From NCBI RefSeq assembly GCF_019668465.1, contig NZ_AP024828.1, positions 310,001-374,000 of the forward strand: a DNA stretch of 64,000 bases. The letters are read 5' to 3'. This document shows positions 36,566 through 46,011 of the stretch, one piece after another. Position numbers and translations under genes: made by a program. Positions within the stretch are counted from its first letter, which is position 1. Each line of letters starts with the position of its first letter. The DNA is from Mycobacterium senriense. Its GTDB lineage: Bacteria; Actinomycetota; Actinomycetes; Mycobacteriales; Mycobacteriaceae. Below the pieces are notes generated by a model. It was not told the DNA's origin. It did not search any database and worked only from the letters and a program-made list of their open reading frames with translations.

Positions 36566-37300
36566 ATGGCTAACTTCGGCAACATGGGTACCACACTGCC
36601 GCACCTTGACGACAGGATCCGGGACTACCCCGACGACGACGTTGACGACGCCTGCGAAACCGATCCCCACCTGAACGCCGACTACAACTGGACGGGCTGG
36701 CCCGCCGACTCGCGCTGGCGTCCCGCCACGGCGGTGGTGGGCGCGGTGGTAGCCCTGGGCGCCATCGCCACCGCGGTCATCATCAACAGCGGCGACAGCG
36801 CGTCGACCAAGGCCACGCTGGGTGCACCCGCTCCCCACCCGTTGACCTCGGCACCCGCGACGACTAAGGCCTCCGCGCCGCCCAAGGCCTCCCCCGGCCC
36901 GTCCCAACTGCCGGCCGAGACCTTCACGACCGTCACCACGCCCAGCGCCCCGCCCGTCGCACCGCCGGCGGTGGCCGCGCCCACCGTCGCGCCGCCGCTC
37001 GCCGCGGCGCCGCCGACGGCCGCGCTGAACCCGCGCACCGTGCTCTACAGCGTGAACGGGACCAAGCAGCTGCTGGACCTGGTCAACATCGTCTACACCG
37101 ACGCGCGGGGCGTGCCGCAGACCGAGTTCAACGTGTCGCTGCCGTGGTCGAAGGTCGTGGTGCTGAACCCGGGCGTGCAGACCGAATCGGTCGTCGCGAC
37201 CAGCTTCTACGGTCAGCTCAGCTGCTCGATCTTCAACGCCGCCGGTCAGCGGGTCGTCGCGTCGACCGACGCCTCGAACATGGCGACCTGCGCGCGCTGA
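36566..37300 (+). CDS. MmpS-like membrane protein with Pro/Thr-rich linker (Rv3209-like)
   Basis: 244 residues from ATG 36566 (ATG 36584 also possible). An acidic N-terminal tail, one transmembrane helix (TAVVGAVVALGAIATAVII), a 75-residue Ala/Pro/Thr-rich linker, then a beta-rich domain (YSVNGTKQLLDLVNIVYTD, LPWSKVVVLNPGVQTESVV, LSCSIF) like the periplasmic part of MmpS siderophore and lipid export accessory proteins. No MmpL gene is adjacent. Function unknown. Confidence 0.85.
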   Translation: MANFGNMGTTLPHLDDRIRDYPDDDVDDACETDPHLNADYNWTGWPADSRWRPATAVVGAVVALGAIATAVIINSGDSASTKATLGAPAPHPLTSAPATTKASAPPKASPGPSQLPAETFTTVTTPSAPPVAPPAVAAPTVAPPLAAAPPTAALNPRTVLYSVNGTKQLLDLVNIVYTDARGVPQTEFNVSLPWSKVVVLNPGVQTESVVATSFYGQLSCSIFNAAGQRVVASTDASNMATCAR

Positions 37301-37357
37301 GTCCGACGGCCGTGACCCGCTGCGCCCGGCTGCGCCGCGCTTGCGATCACGGCAGCC

Positions 37358-38077
37358 TCAGCTCAGGCCCAGTTCGTGCATGCGCCGGTCGTGGGTCTGC
37401 TGCATCCGGTCGAAGAACGCGTTGAGCTGGCCCAGGCCCCCCGCGCTCGCCATCACCAGGTCGACCAGCTCGTCGTGGTCGGCCAGCAGGTACTGGGCCT
37501 GCGTGATCGCTTCGCCGAACAGGCGGCGTGACCACAGCGCCAGCCGGCTGCGCTGCTTGCCGCTGGACGTCACCGCGGCGCGCACCTCGGCGACGACGAA
37601 CTGCGAGTGCCCGGTTTCCGACAGCGCCGCGCGCACCACGTCTGCAACCTCGTCGGGCAGACCGTCGGCGATCTCCAGGTACAGATCGGCCGCCAGGGCG
37701 TCGCCCACGTAGGTCTTCACCAAGGCCTCCAGCCACGTGCTGGGCATCGTCAGCCGGTGGTAATTCTCCAGCGCCGAGACGTACTTAGACATTGCCGGCA
37801 CCACGTCGACGCCGCGGCCTTCCAGCGCGTCGCGCAGCTGCTCGTAGTGCTGCATCTCGGCGGCGGCCATGCTGGCCATCGAGATCCGTCCGCGCAGGTC
37901 GGGGGCCATCCTGGCCTCATCGGTGAGCCGGTAGAACGCGGCGATCTCGCCGTAGGCCAGGACCGCGAACAACTCGTTGACACCCGGGTGATCGGCCGAC
38001 AGCCGCGGGGCGGAGGAATCGTCGATTGGGTCGGCGTCCAGATCGGCTTGGGAGGGCTGGCAGGAGGGCCGGGTCAT
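37358..38077 (-). CDS. Ferritin-like fold protein (Rv3210c-like)
   Basis: 239 residues from ATG 38077. Four-helix bundle pattern with ELFAVLAYGEIAAFYRL, MAAAEMQHYEQLRDAL and ALSETGHSQFVVAEV, giving E..E/H-type di-iron candidates (E, EMQH, ETGH). The layout resembles the tRNA-hydroxylase MiaE-like ferritin superfamily members of actinobacteria. Enzyme activity is not established. Confidence 0.85.
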   Translation of the reverse strand: MTRPSCQPSQADLDADPIDDSSAPRLSADHPGVNELFAVLAYGEIAAFYRLTDEARMAPDLRGRISMASMAAAEMQHYEQLRDALEGRGVDVVPAMSKYVSALENYHRLTMPSTWLEALVKTYVGDALAADLYLEIADGLPDEVADVVRAALSETGHSQFVVAEVRAAVTSSGKQRSRLALWSRRLFGEAITQAQYLLADHDELVDLVMASAGGLGQLNAFFDRMQQTHDRRMHELGLS

Positions 38078-38150
38078 GGCAACACTGTAGTCGGCTGACT
38101 TAGCGGAAAATGGGACCCAGCTGTCGACCAGCTATCATGTAGGTAGATGG

Positions 38151-38180
38151 CGGCTGTATTTGAGCCGTAATTGTTTTTTT
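38151..38180 (+). terminator. Hairpin with U-tract in the rhlE leader (possible attenuator)
   Basis: CGGCT (38151-38155) pairs with AGCCG (38163-38167) around a 7-base loop, followed after a few bases by a run of seven T (to 38180). The stem is short, so intrinsic termination would be weak. It sits about 180 bases before rhlE in a long leader, where attenuation or cold-dependent control would make sense. Confidence 0.35.
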
Positions 38181-38357
38181 CAAGCCGCTATCGGCGAAAT
38201 GTGCGTGCACAGCTGGCCCGCCCTGACTGGGCCCTCCCAGACTGAGCCAGGGCCGGCGACTCGGCGACGTATTCGGAGTCGGAACTCGTGCGCGCGTGAC
38301 CGCGACAGAGAAATACCGACACCAACCGAACGTCACCGAGAGGCTACTTACCCACGC

Positions 38358-39884
38358 ATGACCACACCCACCAGCACAACTGAACTGACCTTTGCGCAAC
38401 TCGGCGTCCGCGACGAAATCGTGCGCGCGCTCGCCGAAAAAGGGATCGAAAGCCCATTTGCCATCCAAGAACTGACCCTGCCGATGGCGCTGGCCGGCGA
38501 CGATCTGATCGGCCAGGCCCGCACCGGCATGGGTAAGACCTTCGCCTTCGGCGTGCCGCTGCTGCAGCGCATCACGTCCGCCACCGCCGCTCGCCCGCTC
38601 AACGGCACGCCGCGGGCCCTGATCGTGGTCCCCACCCGCGAGCTGTGCCTGCAGGTCACCGATGACCTGACGCTGGCGGCCAAGCACCTGACCGCAGATG
38701 GTGGCCGACCGCTATCGGTGGTGCCCATCTATGGCGGGCGCCCCTACGAACCCCAGATCGAGGCGCTGCGCGCCGGCGCCGACGTCGTGGTGGGCACCCC
38801 CGGCCGACTGCTCGACCTGAGCCAACAGAACCACCTGCAACTGGGCGGGCTGTCGGTGCTGGTGCTCGACGAGGCCGACGAGATGCTCGACCTGGGCTTC
38901 CTGCCCGACATCGAGCGCATCCTGCGCCAGATCCCGACCGACCGGCAGTCCATGCTGTTCTCGGCGACCATGCCGGACCCGATCATCACGCTGGCCCGCA
39001 CCTTCATGAACCAGCCCACCCACATCCGGGCCGAAGCGCCGCACTCGGCCGCCACCCACGACACCACCGTGCAGTACGTCTACCGGGCCCACGCCCTGGA
39101 CAAGGTGGAGCTGGTCAGCCGCGTGCTGCAGGCCGAGGGGCGCGGCGCGACGATGATCTTCACCCGCACCAAGCGCACCGCGCAGAAGGTGGCCGACGAG
39201 CTGGCCGAGCGCGGCTTCACCGTCGGCGCCGTGCACGGCGACCTCGGCCAGGCGGCGCGCGAGAAGGCGCTCAAGGCGTTCCGGACCGGCGAGATCGACG
39301 TGCTGGTCGCCACCGACGTGGCCGCCCGCGGCATCGACATCGACGACATCACCCACGTCATCAACTACCAGATCCCCGAGGACGAGCAGGCCTACGTGCA
39401 CCGCATCGGCCGCACCGGCCGCGCCGGTAAGACCGGTATCGCGGTCACCCTGGTGGACTGGGACGAGCTACCCCGCTGGTCACTGATCGACAAGGCGCTG
39501 GGGCTGGACTGCCCGGAGCCGGCCGAGACCTACTCCAATTCTCCGCACCTCCACGCCGAGCTCGGCATCCCCGCCGAGGCCGGGAGCACGGTGGGTTCGG
39601 CCCGCAAGGCGCAGGGCCAGCGCCGCAGCAGCGGACGTGACGGCCAGAAGCCCGACCAGAAGTCCGAGCGGCCCGCGCGCCGCTCCGGCACCCGCCGCCG
39701 CACCCGTGGCGGCCAGCCCGTCACCGCGCACCCGTCCAGCAACGGGGCCGCGAGCAGCAACGGCGAGGCCACCGCGGAAACGCCGGCCGCCCCGCCCCCG
39801 GGCAACGCCGGCTCCACCCGGCGCCGCCGCCGGCGTCGTAAGCCCGCCGAGGGGCAGTCCGCCGCGGCTACGCCGAACAACTAA
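38358..39884 (+). CDS. rhlE: DEAD-box ATP-dependent RNA helicase RhlE
   Basis: 508 residues from ATG 38358; the upstream open frame is poor coding sequence. Q-motif F...IQELTLP, Walker A ARTGMGKT, PTRELCLQ, DEAD in VLDEADEMLD, SAT, and HRIGRTGRAGKTG. A 120-residue basic, low-complexity C-terminal tail (RRSGTRRRTRGG, RRRRRRRKP) probably binds RNA. The 280-base leader with a hairpin (38151-38180) suggests post-transcriptional control. It acts in ribosome assembly or mRNA turnover. Confidence 0.94.
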   Translation: MTTPTSTTELTFAQLGVRDEIVRALAEKGIESPFAIQELTLPMALAGDDLIGQARTGMGKTFAFGVPLLQRITSATAARPLNGTPRALIVVPTRELCLQVTDDLTLAAKHLTADGGRPLSVVPIYGGRPYEPQIEALRAGADVVVGTPGRLLDLSQQNHLQLGGLSVLVLDEADEMLDLGFLPDIERILRQIPTDRQSMLFSATMPDPIITLARTFMNQPTHIRAEAPHSAATHDTTVQYVYRAHALDKVELVSRVLQAEGRGATMIFTRTKRTAQKVADELAERGFTVGAVHGDLGQAAREKALKAFRTGEIDVLVATDVAARGIDIDDITHVINYQIPEDEQAYVHRIGRTGRAGKTGIAVTLVDWDELPRWSLIDKALGLDCPEPAETYSNSPHLHAELGIPAEAGSTVGSARKAQGQRRSSGRDGQKPDQKSERPARRSGTRRRTRGGQPVTAHPSSNGAASSNGEATAETPAAPPPGNAGSTRRRRRRRKPAEGQSAAATPNN

Positions 39885-39900
39885 CGGCCCGCGCCGCCGC

Positions 39901-41127
39901 ATGGTCAGACCCGAGCGCCGCACCAAGGGCGACATGCTCGCCGCCGCGGCCATCGCGGTCGTCGTCGCCGCGGTCGCCGCGCTGATCTGGTGGAGCAGCG
40001 ACGCCCGGGCCACCAGCAGCCGGCCCGCGGCCGTGCCCGCACCCAACCCGGCGCCGGCCAAGCAGGTGCCGGCCGGGCTGAGGCAGCTGTGGAGTGCCGC
40101 CAGTCCGGCGACCACCGCCCCGGTGGTCGCCGGCGGCGAGGTCGTCACCGCGGCGGGCCGCCGGATCGACGGGCGCGATCCCGACACCGGCCAGTCCCGC
40201 TGGAGCTACGCCCGCGACATCGACCTGTGCGGTGTCACCTGGCTGTACCGCTACGCGGTCGGGGTCTACCGCGACGACCGCGGCTGCGGGCAGGTGAGCA
40301 CCCTGGACGGTTCCACCGGTCGCCGGGGGCCGGCCCGCAGCGGCTACGCCGATCCGCGGGTGCGGCTTTCTTCCGACGGCATGACGGTGTTGTCCGTCGG
40401 CGACACCCGGCTGGAGCTGTGGCGTTCGGACATGGTCCGGATGCTGGCCTACGGCGAGACCGACGCCCGGGTGAAGCCCTCGACGCGCGGACTGCACTCC
40501 GGATGCAAGCTGATCTCGGCCGCGGCCAGCTCGCAGGCGGTGTCGGTGCTGGAGAGCTGCGCGAACCATGCCGACGTGCAGCTGGTGCTGTTGCGTCCGG
40601 GCAAGGACGACGACGAGCCGCAGCAACACATCGTCGCCGAACCGGGGATCGCGCCGGATGCGGGCGCGCGGGTGCTGACCGTCGCGGAGAACACCACGGC
40701 GGTGTACCTGCCCGCGCCGCAGCCCCGAGTGGACGTCATCGACCAAACCGGGGCGACCGTGTCGAGCACCCCGCTGCCCAAGCCGCCGTCGCGCTCGGCG
40801 GTGGTCTCCCATCCTGGCAGCCAGTTCACCTGGTGGACGGGCGATTCGCTGATGGTTTTCGACGCGAACACGCTGGCCCTGCGCTACACCATCGCGGCGG
40901 GTGACAAGACGGCGCCGTTGGGGCCCGGGGTGATGATGGCGGGCCGGCTGCTGGTGCCGGTCACCGGGGCGATCGGGGTCTACGACCCGCTCAGCGGCGC
41001 CAACGAACGCTACATTCCGGTGGACCGCTCGACGAGCGTCCCGCCGGCCGGCAAACCGGTGTTTCCCGCCGTGATCGGGTCGCGGGTGCTCGAACAGCGC
41101 GGCGACACTTTGGTCGCGCTGGGCTGA
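39901..41127 (+). CDS. Membrane-anchored beta-propeller-like protein (Rv3212-like)
   Basis: 408 residues from ATG 39901, 16 bases after rhlE. N-terminal transmembrane helix (DMLAAAAIAVVVAAVAALIWW), Ala/Pro linker, then repeats of PQQ-like strand patterns (AGGEVVTAAGRRIDGRDPDTGQ, VSTLDGSTGRRG, MVFDANTLALRYTI). Probably an extracytoplasmic eight-bladed-propeller scaffold. Conserved in mycobacteria with no assigned role. Likely co-transcribed with rhlE. Confidence 0.85.
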   Translation: MVRPERRTKGDMLAAAAIAVVVAAVAALIWWSSDARATSSRPAAVPAPNPAPAKQVPAGLRQLWSAASPATTAPVVAGGEVVTAAGRRIDGRDPDTGQSRWSYARDIDLCGVTWLYRYAVGVYRDDRGCGQVSTLDGSTGRRGPARSGYADPRVRLSSDGMTVLSVGDTRLELWRSDMVRMLAYGETDARVKPSTRGLHSGCKLISAAASSQAVSVLESCANHADVQLVLLRPGKDDDEPQQHIVAEPGIAPDAGARVLTVAENTTAVYLPAPQPRVDVIDQTGATVSSTPLPKPPSRSAVVSHPGSQFTWWTGDSLMVFDANTLALRYTIAAGDKTAPLGPGVMMAGRLLVPVTGAIGVYDPLSGANERYIPVDRSTSVPPAGKPVFPAVIGSRVLEQRGDTLVALG

Positions 41128-41137
41128 ACCGGCCCGG

Positions 41138-41938
41138 TCAAACCTCGACGGCGAACGTCGGCAGCGGCTTGCCGCTCTTCCAGTGCTTGAGCAGCGCCGC
41201 CGCCAGATCGGCGTAGGCCACCGCGCCCTTGTTCTTGCGACCGGCCATCACCGACGAGCCCGAGGCGCTGGCCTCGGCGAATCGCACGGTACGCGGGATC
41301 GGCGGGGCCAGCACCGGCAGGTTGTAGCGGTCGGCGACGTCGAGCAGGACGTCGCGGGTGTGGGTGGTGCGCGAGTCGTACAGCGTCGGCAGGGCGCCGA
41401 GCATGCGCAACTCCGGGTTGGTGATCTGCTGGACATCGGCGACCGTGCGCAGGAACTGGCCGACGCCGCGATGCGCGAGCGTCTCGCACTGCAGCGGCAC
41501 GATGACCTCGTCGGCCGCCGTGAGGCCGTTGAGGGTGAGCACACCCAGCGACGGCGGGCAGTCGATGATCACCACGTCGAACTGGTCGCCGAGCTTGGTC
41601 AGGGCGCGCTTGAGCGCGTATTCGCGCCCGGCCCGCATCAGCAGCATCGCTTCGGCGCCGGCCAGGTCAATGTTGGCCGGCAGCAGCGTCATTCCCTCCG
41701 CCGTCTCGACCAGCGCGGCGTTGGGCTCGACCTCACCGAGCAGCACCTCGTGCACGGACACCGGTAGCTTGTCGGGATCCTGGCCCAGCGAGAAGGTCAG
41801 GCAGCCCTGCGGATCGAGGTCGACCAGCAGCACCCGTTTCTTCTCGTCCACCAACGCCGCCCCCAGCGACGCGACCGTGGTCGTCTTGGCGACACCGCCC
41901 TTCTGGTTGGCCACCGCCAATACCCGTGTCTTACTCAC
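41138..41938 (-). CDS. ParA/Soj-family ATPase (Rv3213c-like)
   Basis: 266 residues from GTG 41938, chosen for the GAGGTGG upstream and for family length. Deviant Walker A NQKGGVAKTTT with the signature Lys, DLDPQGCLTFSLG (A') and VIIDCPPSLGVLTLNGL (B). Not the main chromosomal parA, since no parB or replication genes are adjacent, so it is an orphan ParA-like positioning ATPase. Converges with the Rv3212-like gene. Confidence 0.92.
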   Translation of the reverse strand: MSKTRVLAVANQKGGVAKTTTVASLGAALVDEKKRVLLVDLDPQGCLTFSLGQDPDKLPVSVHEVLLGEVEPNAALVETAEGMTLLPANIDLAGAEAMLLMRAGREYALKRALTKLGDQFDVVIIDCPPSLGVLTLNGLTAADEVIVPLQCETLAHRGVGQFLRTVADVQQITNPELRMLGALPTLYDSRTTHTRDVLLDVADRYNLPVLAPPIPRTVRFAEASASGSSVMAGRKNKGAVAYADLAAALLKHWKSGKPLPTFAVEV

Positions 41939-42070
41939 CGGCGCCGCCACCTCATCGCTGCCTCCCCACTGCATCGTCGCGTGCGGTTTACAGTGCCATC
42001 CTGGCATGTTCGCCCGCCGTGCGCTTCGGCCCGAGCAACCACCGCGAGTCGTCCGGCAGAATCAGTCGAT

Positions 42071-42661
42071 ATGGGCTTGCACAATCACCGTCTGGTGCTG
42101 CTGCGCCACGGCGAGACCGAGTGGTCGAAATCGGGCCGGCACACCGGCCGCACCGAGGTCGAACTGACCGACGCCGGCCGAACGCAGGCCAAGCTGGCCG
42201 GCGGGGTGCTCGGCGAACTCAAACTCGTTGACCCGCTGGTGATCAGCAGCCCGCGGCAGCGTTCCCTGACCACCGCGGAGCTGGCCGGGCTGTCCGTCGA
42301 CGAGGTGTCCGAGCTGCTGGCGGAGTGGGACTACGGCTCCTACGAGGGCCTGACCACGGAGCAGATCCAGGAAACGGTGCCCGATTGGCTGGTGTGGACG
42401 CACGGCTGCCCGGGCGGCGAGACCGTCGCCCAGGTCAGTGAGCGCGCCGACACAGCCGTCGCGACGGCGCTGCAGCACATGGAGTCGCGCGACGTGGTCT
42501 TCGTCAGCCACGGCCACTTCTCCCGCGCGGTGATCACGCGCTGGGTCGAGCTGCCGCTGGTCGAGGGCAGCCGGTTCGGCATGATCACCGCGTCGATCGC
42601 GGTCTGCGGGTTCGAGCACGGGGTGCGGCAGCTGCGCGCGCTCGGATTGACCGGTCAGTGA
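42071..42661 (+). CDS. Histidine phosphatase superfamily acid phosphatase (Rv3214-like)
   Basis: 196 residues from ATG 42071. LLRHGETEWSKSGRHTGRT with phospho-accepting H13, and FVSHGHFSRA with the second His. The M. tuberculosis relative was shown to be a broad acid phosphatase despite early naming as phosphoglycerate mutase or entD. Overlaps entC by GTGA, so the two are co-translated. Confidence 0.92.
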   Translation: MGLHNHRLVLLRHGETEWSKSGRHTGRTEVELTDAGRTQAKLAGGVLGELKLVDPLVISSPRQRSLTTAELAGLSVDEVSELLAEWDYGSYEGLTTEQIQETVPDWLVWTHGCPGGETVAQVSERADTAVATALQHMESRDVVFVSHGHFSRAVITRWVELPLVEGSRFGMITASIAVCGFEHGVRQLRALGLTGQ

Positions 42662-43812
42662 GCGGCGACGACGACGACGTGCGCCGCGCAGCGGCGCGAG
42701 AAGGAGTCGAGCATCTGAATCGCGAACCGCCGTTCGCGCTGTGCGGGCCGGCCCGGACTCTGATCGCCGACGGGGTGCGGCGGCGCTACGACGAGGTGGG
42801 TGCCGCGCAGGCGGCATTGCGCACGGGTGAGACGTCGATTGTGTTGGGCGCGTTGCCCTTTGACGTCACCCGGCCGGCCGCTTTGCTGACGCCGGAGGCG
42901 GTGGACGCCACGGATGGGCCGCCGGACTGGCCGGCCGACGGGCTGCCGCCGGTGCGAGTGGCCGAAGCCGTGCCGCCGCCGGCGGACTACCGGGACCGGA
43001 TCCGCCGGGCGTGCGAGCAGCTCGCCGCGGCCGACAATCCGCTGGACAAGGTGGTGTTGGCCCGCGCGCTGCGGCTGGTCGCCGAGGCCCCGCTGGATGC
43101 GCGGGTGATCCTGCGCCGGCTCATCGCCGCGGACCCGGCGGCCTACGGCTACCTCGTCGACCTGACCGCCGCCGGCGACGAGCACGCGGGTACGGCGCTG
43201 GTGGGCGCCAGCCCCGAGCTTCTGGTGGCGCGCAGCGGCGACCGCGTCCAGTGCCGGCCGTTCGCCGGCTCGGCGCCACGCGCCGTCGACCCGCGGACCG
43301 ACGCCGCCAACGGCGCCGCGCTGGCCGCCTCGGCCAAGAACCGGCACGAGCACCAGCTGGTCATCGAGACCATCAGGGCCGCCCTGGAACCGCTGTGCGA
43401 CGACCTGTCCATCGCCGCCGAACCGCAGCTGAGCAGCACCGCCACCGTCTGGCATCTGTGCACGCCGATCACGGGCCGCCTGCGTGACACGTCAAGCACC
43501 GCAATCGATTTGGCGCTGGCAATGCACCCCACCCCGGCGGTCGGCGGGGTCCCGACCAAGGCCGCGATGGGGCTGATCGCCGAATTGGAAGGCGACCGCG
43601 GGTTCTACGCCGGGGCGGTGGGCTGGTGCGACGCCCGCGGCGACGGGCTCTGGGTGGTGTCGCTGCGCTGCGCGCAGCTGTCGGCCGACCGGCGCAGCGC
43701 GCTGGCGCGGGCCGGCGGCGGCATCGTCGCCGAGTCCGACCCCGACGAGGAAGTGGCCGAAACGACAACGAAATTCGGCACGATCCTCAACGCCCTGGGC
43801 GTAGAGCAGTGA
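42658..43812 (+). CDS. entC: Isochorismate synthase EntC-like
   Basis: 384 residues from GTG 42658. Chorismate-binding (MST) fold: DKVVLARALRL, GASPELLVAR, CRPFAGSAPR, KNRHEHQLVIETI, HPTPAVGGVPT and GFYAGAVGW. Converts chorismate to isochorismate. Mycobactin salicylate is made by MbtI elsewhere, so this enzyme may feed another pathway such as menaquinone. Overlaps the phosphatase before it and the GNAT gene after it by 4 bases each. Confidence 0.92.
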   Translation: MSGDDDDVRRAAAREGVEHLNREPPFALCGPARTLIADGVRRRYDEVGAAQAALRTGETSIVLGALPFDVTRPAALLTPEAVDATDGPPDWPADGLPPVRVAEAVPPPADYRDRIRRACEQLAAADNPLDKVVLARALRLVAEAPLDARVILRRLIAADPAAYGYLVDLTAAGDEHAGTALVGASPELLVARSGDRVQCRPFAGSAPRAVDPRTDAANGAALAASAKNRHEHQLVIETIRAALEPLCDDLSIAAEPQLSSTATVWHLCTPITGRLRDTSSTAIDLALAMHPTPAVGGVPTKAAMGLIAELEGDRGFYAGAVGWCDARGDGLWVVSLRCAQLSADRRSALARAGGGIVAESDPDEEVAETTTKFGTILNALGVEQ

Positions 43813-44291
43813 GCCGGCACATCCGTCGCGCCGCGCCGCAGGACGCCGCCGCGATCACCGAAATGATTTACGCCCTGGCCGAATTCGAGCACGCCGACGA
43901 TCAGTGCACGGTCACCGAAACACAGATCTCGACTGCGCTTTTCGGTGACCTGCCGACGGTGTACGGGCACGTCGCCGAGGTGGGCGGCGAGATCGCGGCG
44001 ATGGCACTGTGGTTCGTCAACTTCTCCACCTGGGACGGCGTGGCGGGCATCTATCTGGAAGACCTGTTCGTGCGTCCGGAGTTCCGCCGCCGCGGGCTGG
44101 CCCGGGCGCTGCTGGCCGCGCTGGCGTCCGAATGCCTGCAGCACGGCTACACCCGGCTGTCCTGGGCGGTGCTGAACTGGAACGCCGACGCCATCACCCT
44201 CTATGACGGCATCGGCGGTGAGCCGCAGAACGAATGGACGACCTACCGGCTGTCCGGCGCGCCGTTGGCGGGACTGGCGGAATCGCCCTGA
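43809..44291 (+). CDS. GNAT family N-acetyltransferase (Rv3216-like)
   Basis: 160 residues from GTG 43809. Motif A VRPEFRRRGLARALLAALA binds acetyl-CoA. LEDLFV before it and LNWNADAITLYDGIG after it are typical of the diamine/thialysine-type branch. Third gene of a GTGA-linked operon with the phosphatase and EntC. Its last 49 bases overlap the convergent membrane protein gene. Confidence 0.92.
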   Translation: MSRHIRRAAPQDAAAITEMIYALAEFEHADDQCTVTETQISTALFGDLPTVYGHVAEVGGEIAAMALWFVNFSTWDGVAGIYLEDLFVRPEFRRRGLARALLAALASECLQHGYTRLSWAVLNWNADAITLYDGIGGEPQNEWTTYRLSGAPLAGLAESP

Positions 44292-44674
44292 TCGCCGGCG
44301 GCCCAGCGCACCGCGGCGGGACTGAACAGCAATCCGAGCACGATCAGCGCCACCGCGCCCGCCGGAATCCCGAAGCCCGGCTGATGTGATCCGACCGCGA
44401 GGTACCAGGCCACCGGCAGCAACAGCAGCTGGGTGATGACGGCCAGCCCGCGGCCCCACCGCTTGCCGAGGATCAGCGCGCGCCCTGCGGCGATCACCCC
44501 GGCACCGACCAAGACGAACCAGCCCGCCGTCGCCAGGCCGTTGACCACCTGCTGGTCGGCCCCGGCGATGCCCCGCACCACCAACACCACCGCCACGATC
44601 AGCGCCGCAATCCCCTGCAGCACAACGATCTGACCGGCGCGGCGAACGGCGGTCGGGGCGGCTGGCGGTGTCAC
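44243..44674 (-). CDS. Four-helix integral membrane protein (Rv3217c-like)
   Basis: 143 residues from GTG 44674. Four hydrophobic segments (about 16-34, 47-65, 76-94, 100-118), short loops and a polar C-terminus. No recognised domain. Overlaps the GNAT gene tail by 49 bases, an unusually long convergent overlap for this window. Confidence 0.82.
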   Translation of the reverse strand: MTPPAAPTAVRRAGQIVVLQGIAALIVAVVLVVRGIAGADQQVVNGLATAGWFVLVGAGVIAAGRALILGKRWGRGLAVITQLLLLPVAWYLAVGSHQPGFGIPAGAVALIVLGLLFSPAAVRWAAGDQGDSASPANGAPDSR

Positions 44675-44760
44675 AGCGTCAGCGTAGTCAGGGCGGTTGC
44701 CCGTCCCCCGCCGGTTCCCCCACAGCGTGGGCTTAGGCGGTCCGCATAAGCTCGTGCCTC

Positions 44761-45726
44761 ATGCGGGCCGTGCTGATCGTCAACCCCACAGCGACTTCCA
44801 CCACCCCTGCCGGTCGCGACCTGCTGGCCCACGCGCTCAAAAGCCGGCTGCAGCTCACTGTCGAACACACCAACCACCGCGGTCATGGCACCGAACTCGC
44901 GCAGAAGGCCGTCGCGGACGGCGTCGATCTCGTGGTGGTGCACGGCGGCGACGGCACGGTGAGCGGAGTGGTCAACGGCCTGCTCGGCCGGCCGGGACCG
45001 CTGCCGAGTGGCCCGATGCCGGCGGTGGCCGTCGTTCCCGGCGGTTCGGCGAACGTGCTGGCGCGGTCCCTGGGCATCTCCGCGGATCCGGTAGCGGCGA
45101 CCAACCAGCTCATCCAGCTGCTCGACGACTACCAGCGGCGCCGCGCCTGGCGGCGGATCGGGCTGATCGACTGCGGCGAGCGCTGGGCCGTGTTCAACAC
45201 CGGCATGGGCGTCGACGCCGAGGTCGTAGCGGCCGTCGAGGCCGAACGCGACAAGGGCGGCAAGGTTTCGGCGTGGCGCTACATCCGCGCGTCGGTGCCC
45301 GCCGTCTGGGCGTACACCCGCCGCGAGCCGATGCTGACGCTCGAACTTCCCGGCCGCGAACCCATTCGCGGGGTCAGCTTCGCGTTCGTCTCGAACTCCA
45401 GCCCGTGGACGTTCGCCAACGAACGGCCGGTGTGGACCAACCCCGGCTGCAGCTTCGAGTCGGGCCTCGGGGTGTTCGCACCCACCACCATGAAGCCGAT
45501 CCCCACACTGCGAATCGTGCGGCAGATGTTCGCCAAACGGCCCGCGTTCAACTTCAAGCACCTCATCAACGAGGACGACCTGCCATGCCTGCGAGTTACC
45601 TCCACCGGAGGCCCCGTCGCCTGCCAGTTCGACGGCGATTACCTCGGCGTGCGCGAAACCATGACGTTCCGCGCGGTCCCGGATGCGCTCGCGGTGATCG
45701 CTCCCCCTCAGCAGAAATGGCGCTGA
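44761..45726 (+). CDS. Diacylglycerol kinase-like lipid kinase (Rv3218-like)
   Basis: 321 residues from ATG 44761. LIVNPTAT, then VHGGDGTVSGVVNGL (nucleotide loop) and PGGSANVLARSLG, the diagnostic DAG-kinase catalytic domain signatures. QFDGDYLG near the end completes the C-terminal beta sandwich. Expected to be a membrane-associated kinase for diacylglycerol or a sphingosine-like lipid; substrate unknown. Confidence 0.9.
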   Translation: MRAVLIVNPTATSTTPAGRDLLAHALKSRLQLTVEHTNHRGHGTELAQKAVADGVDLVVVHGGDGTVSGVVNGLLGRPGPLPSGPMPAVAVVPGGSANVLARSLGISADPVAATNQLIQLLDDYQRRRAWRRIGLIDCGERWAVFNTGMGVDAEVVAAVEAERDKGGKVSAWRYIRASVPAVWAYTRREPMLTLELPGREPIRGVSFAFVSNSSPWTFANERPVWTNPGCSFESGLGVFAPTTMKPIPTLRIVRQMFAKRPAFNFKHLINEDDLPCLRVTSTGGPVACQFDGDYLGVRETMTFRAVPDALAVIAPPQQKWR

Positions 45727-45830
45727 CCTGCGGTAATGATGCCCCACGGGCGCGTGCCCGGAAAATTTCTCGGGAGGCGGCCCGTGGAGTGTAGTACAAC
45801 TGAGTAAGGGCTTGGCTACGAGATGATCAA

Positions 45831-45846
45831 AGTGAGATAGCCCACG
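45831..45846 (+). promoter_or_regulatory. CRP (cAMP receptor protein)-like site upstream of whiB1
   Basis: AGTGAGATAGCCCACG, as I recall it identical to the CRP site described for M. tuberculosis whiB1. TTGACA at 45862-45867 is a good -35 box. If the start is near 45897 the site centre is at about -58, a class I activating position. A second, weaker half-site pattern (CTCACACT) overlaps the -35 region. Confidence 0.65.
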
Positions 45847-46011
45847 AGCGAACTCACACTATTGACATCTGTTGAGCCTGTGAAACGATCAAAAGGTTGC
45901 ATGCAGAGAGTTTTACGTAGGAGTCCGGACTCCTTTTATTCTGCACGCGTAAAACAGCCGAAGAAAAATGGCCGTGCGCCTTGCTGCGCACTTAGTGAGG
46001 AGTAAAGACGT

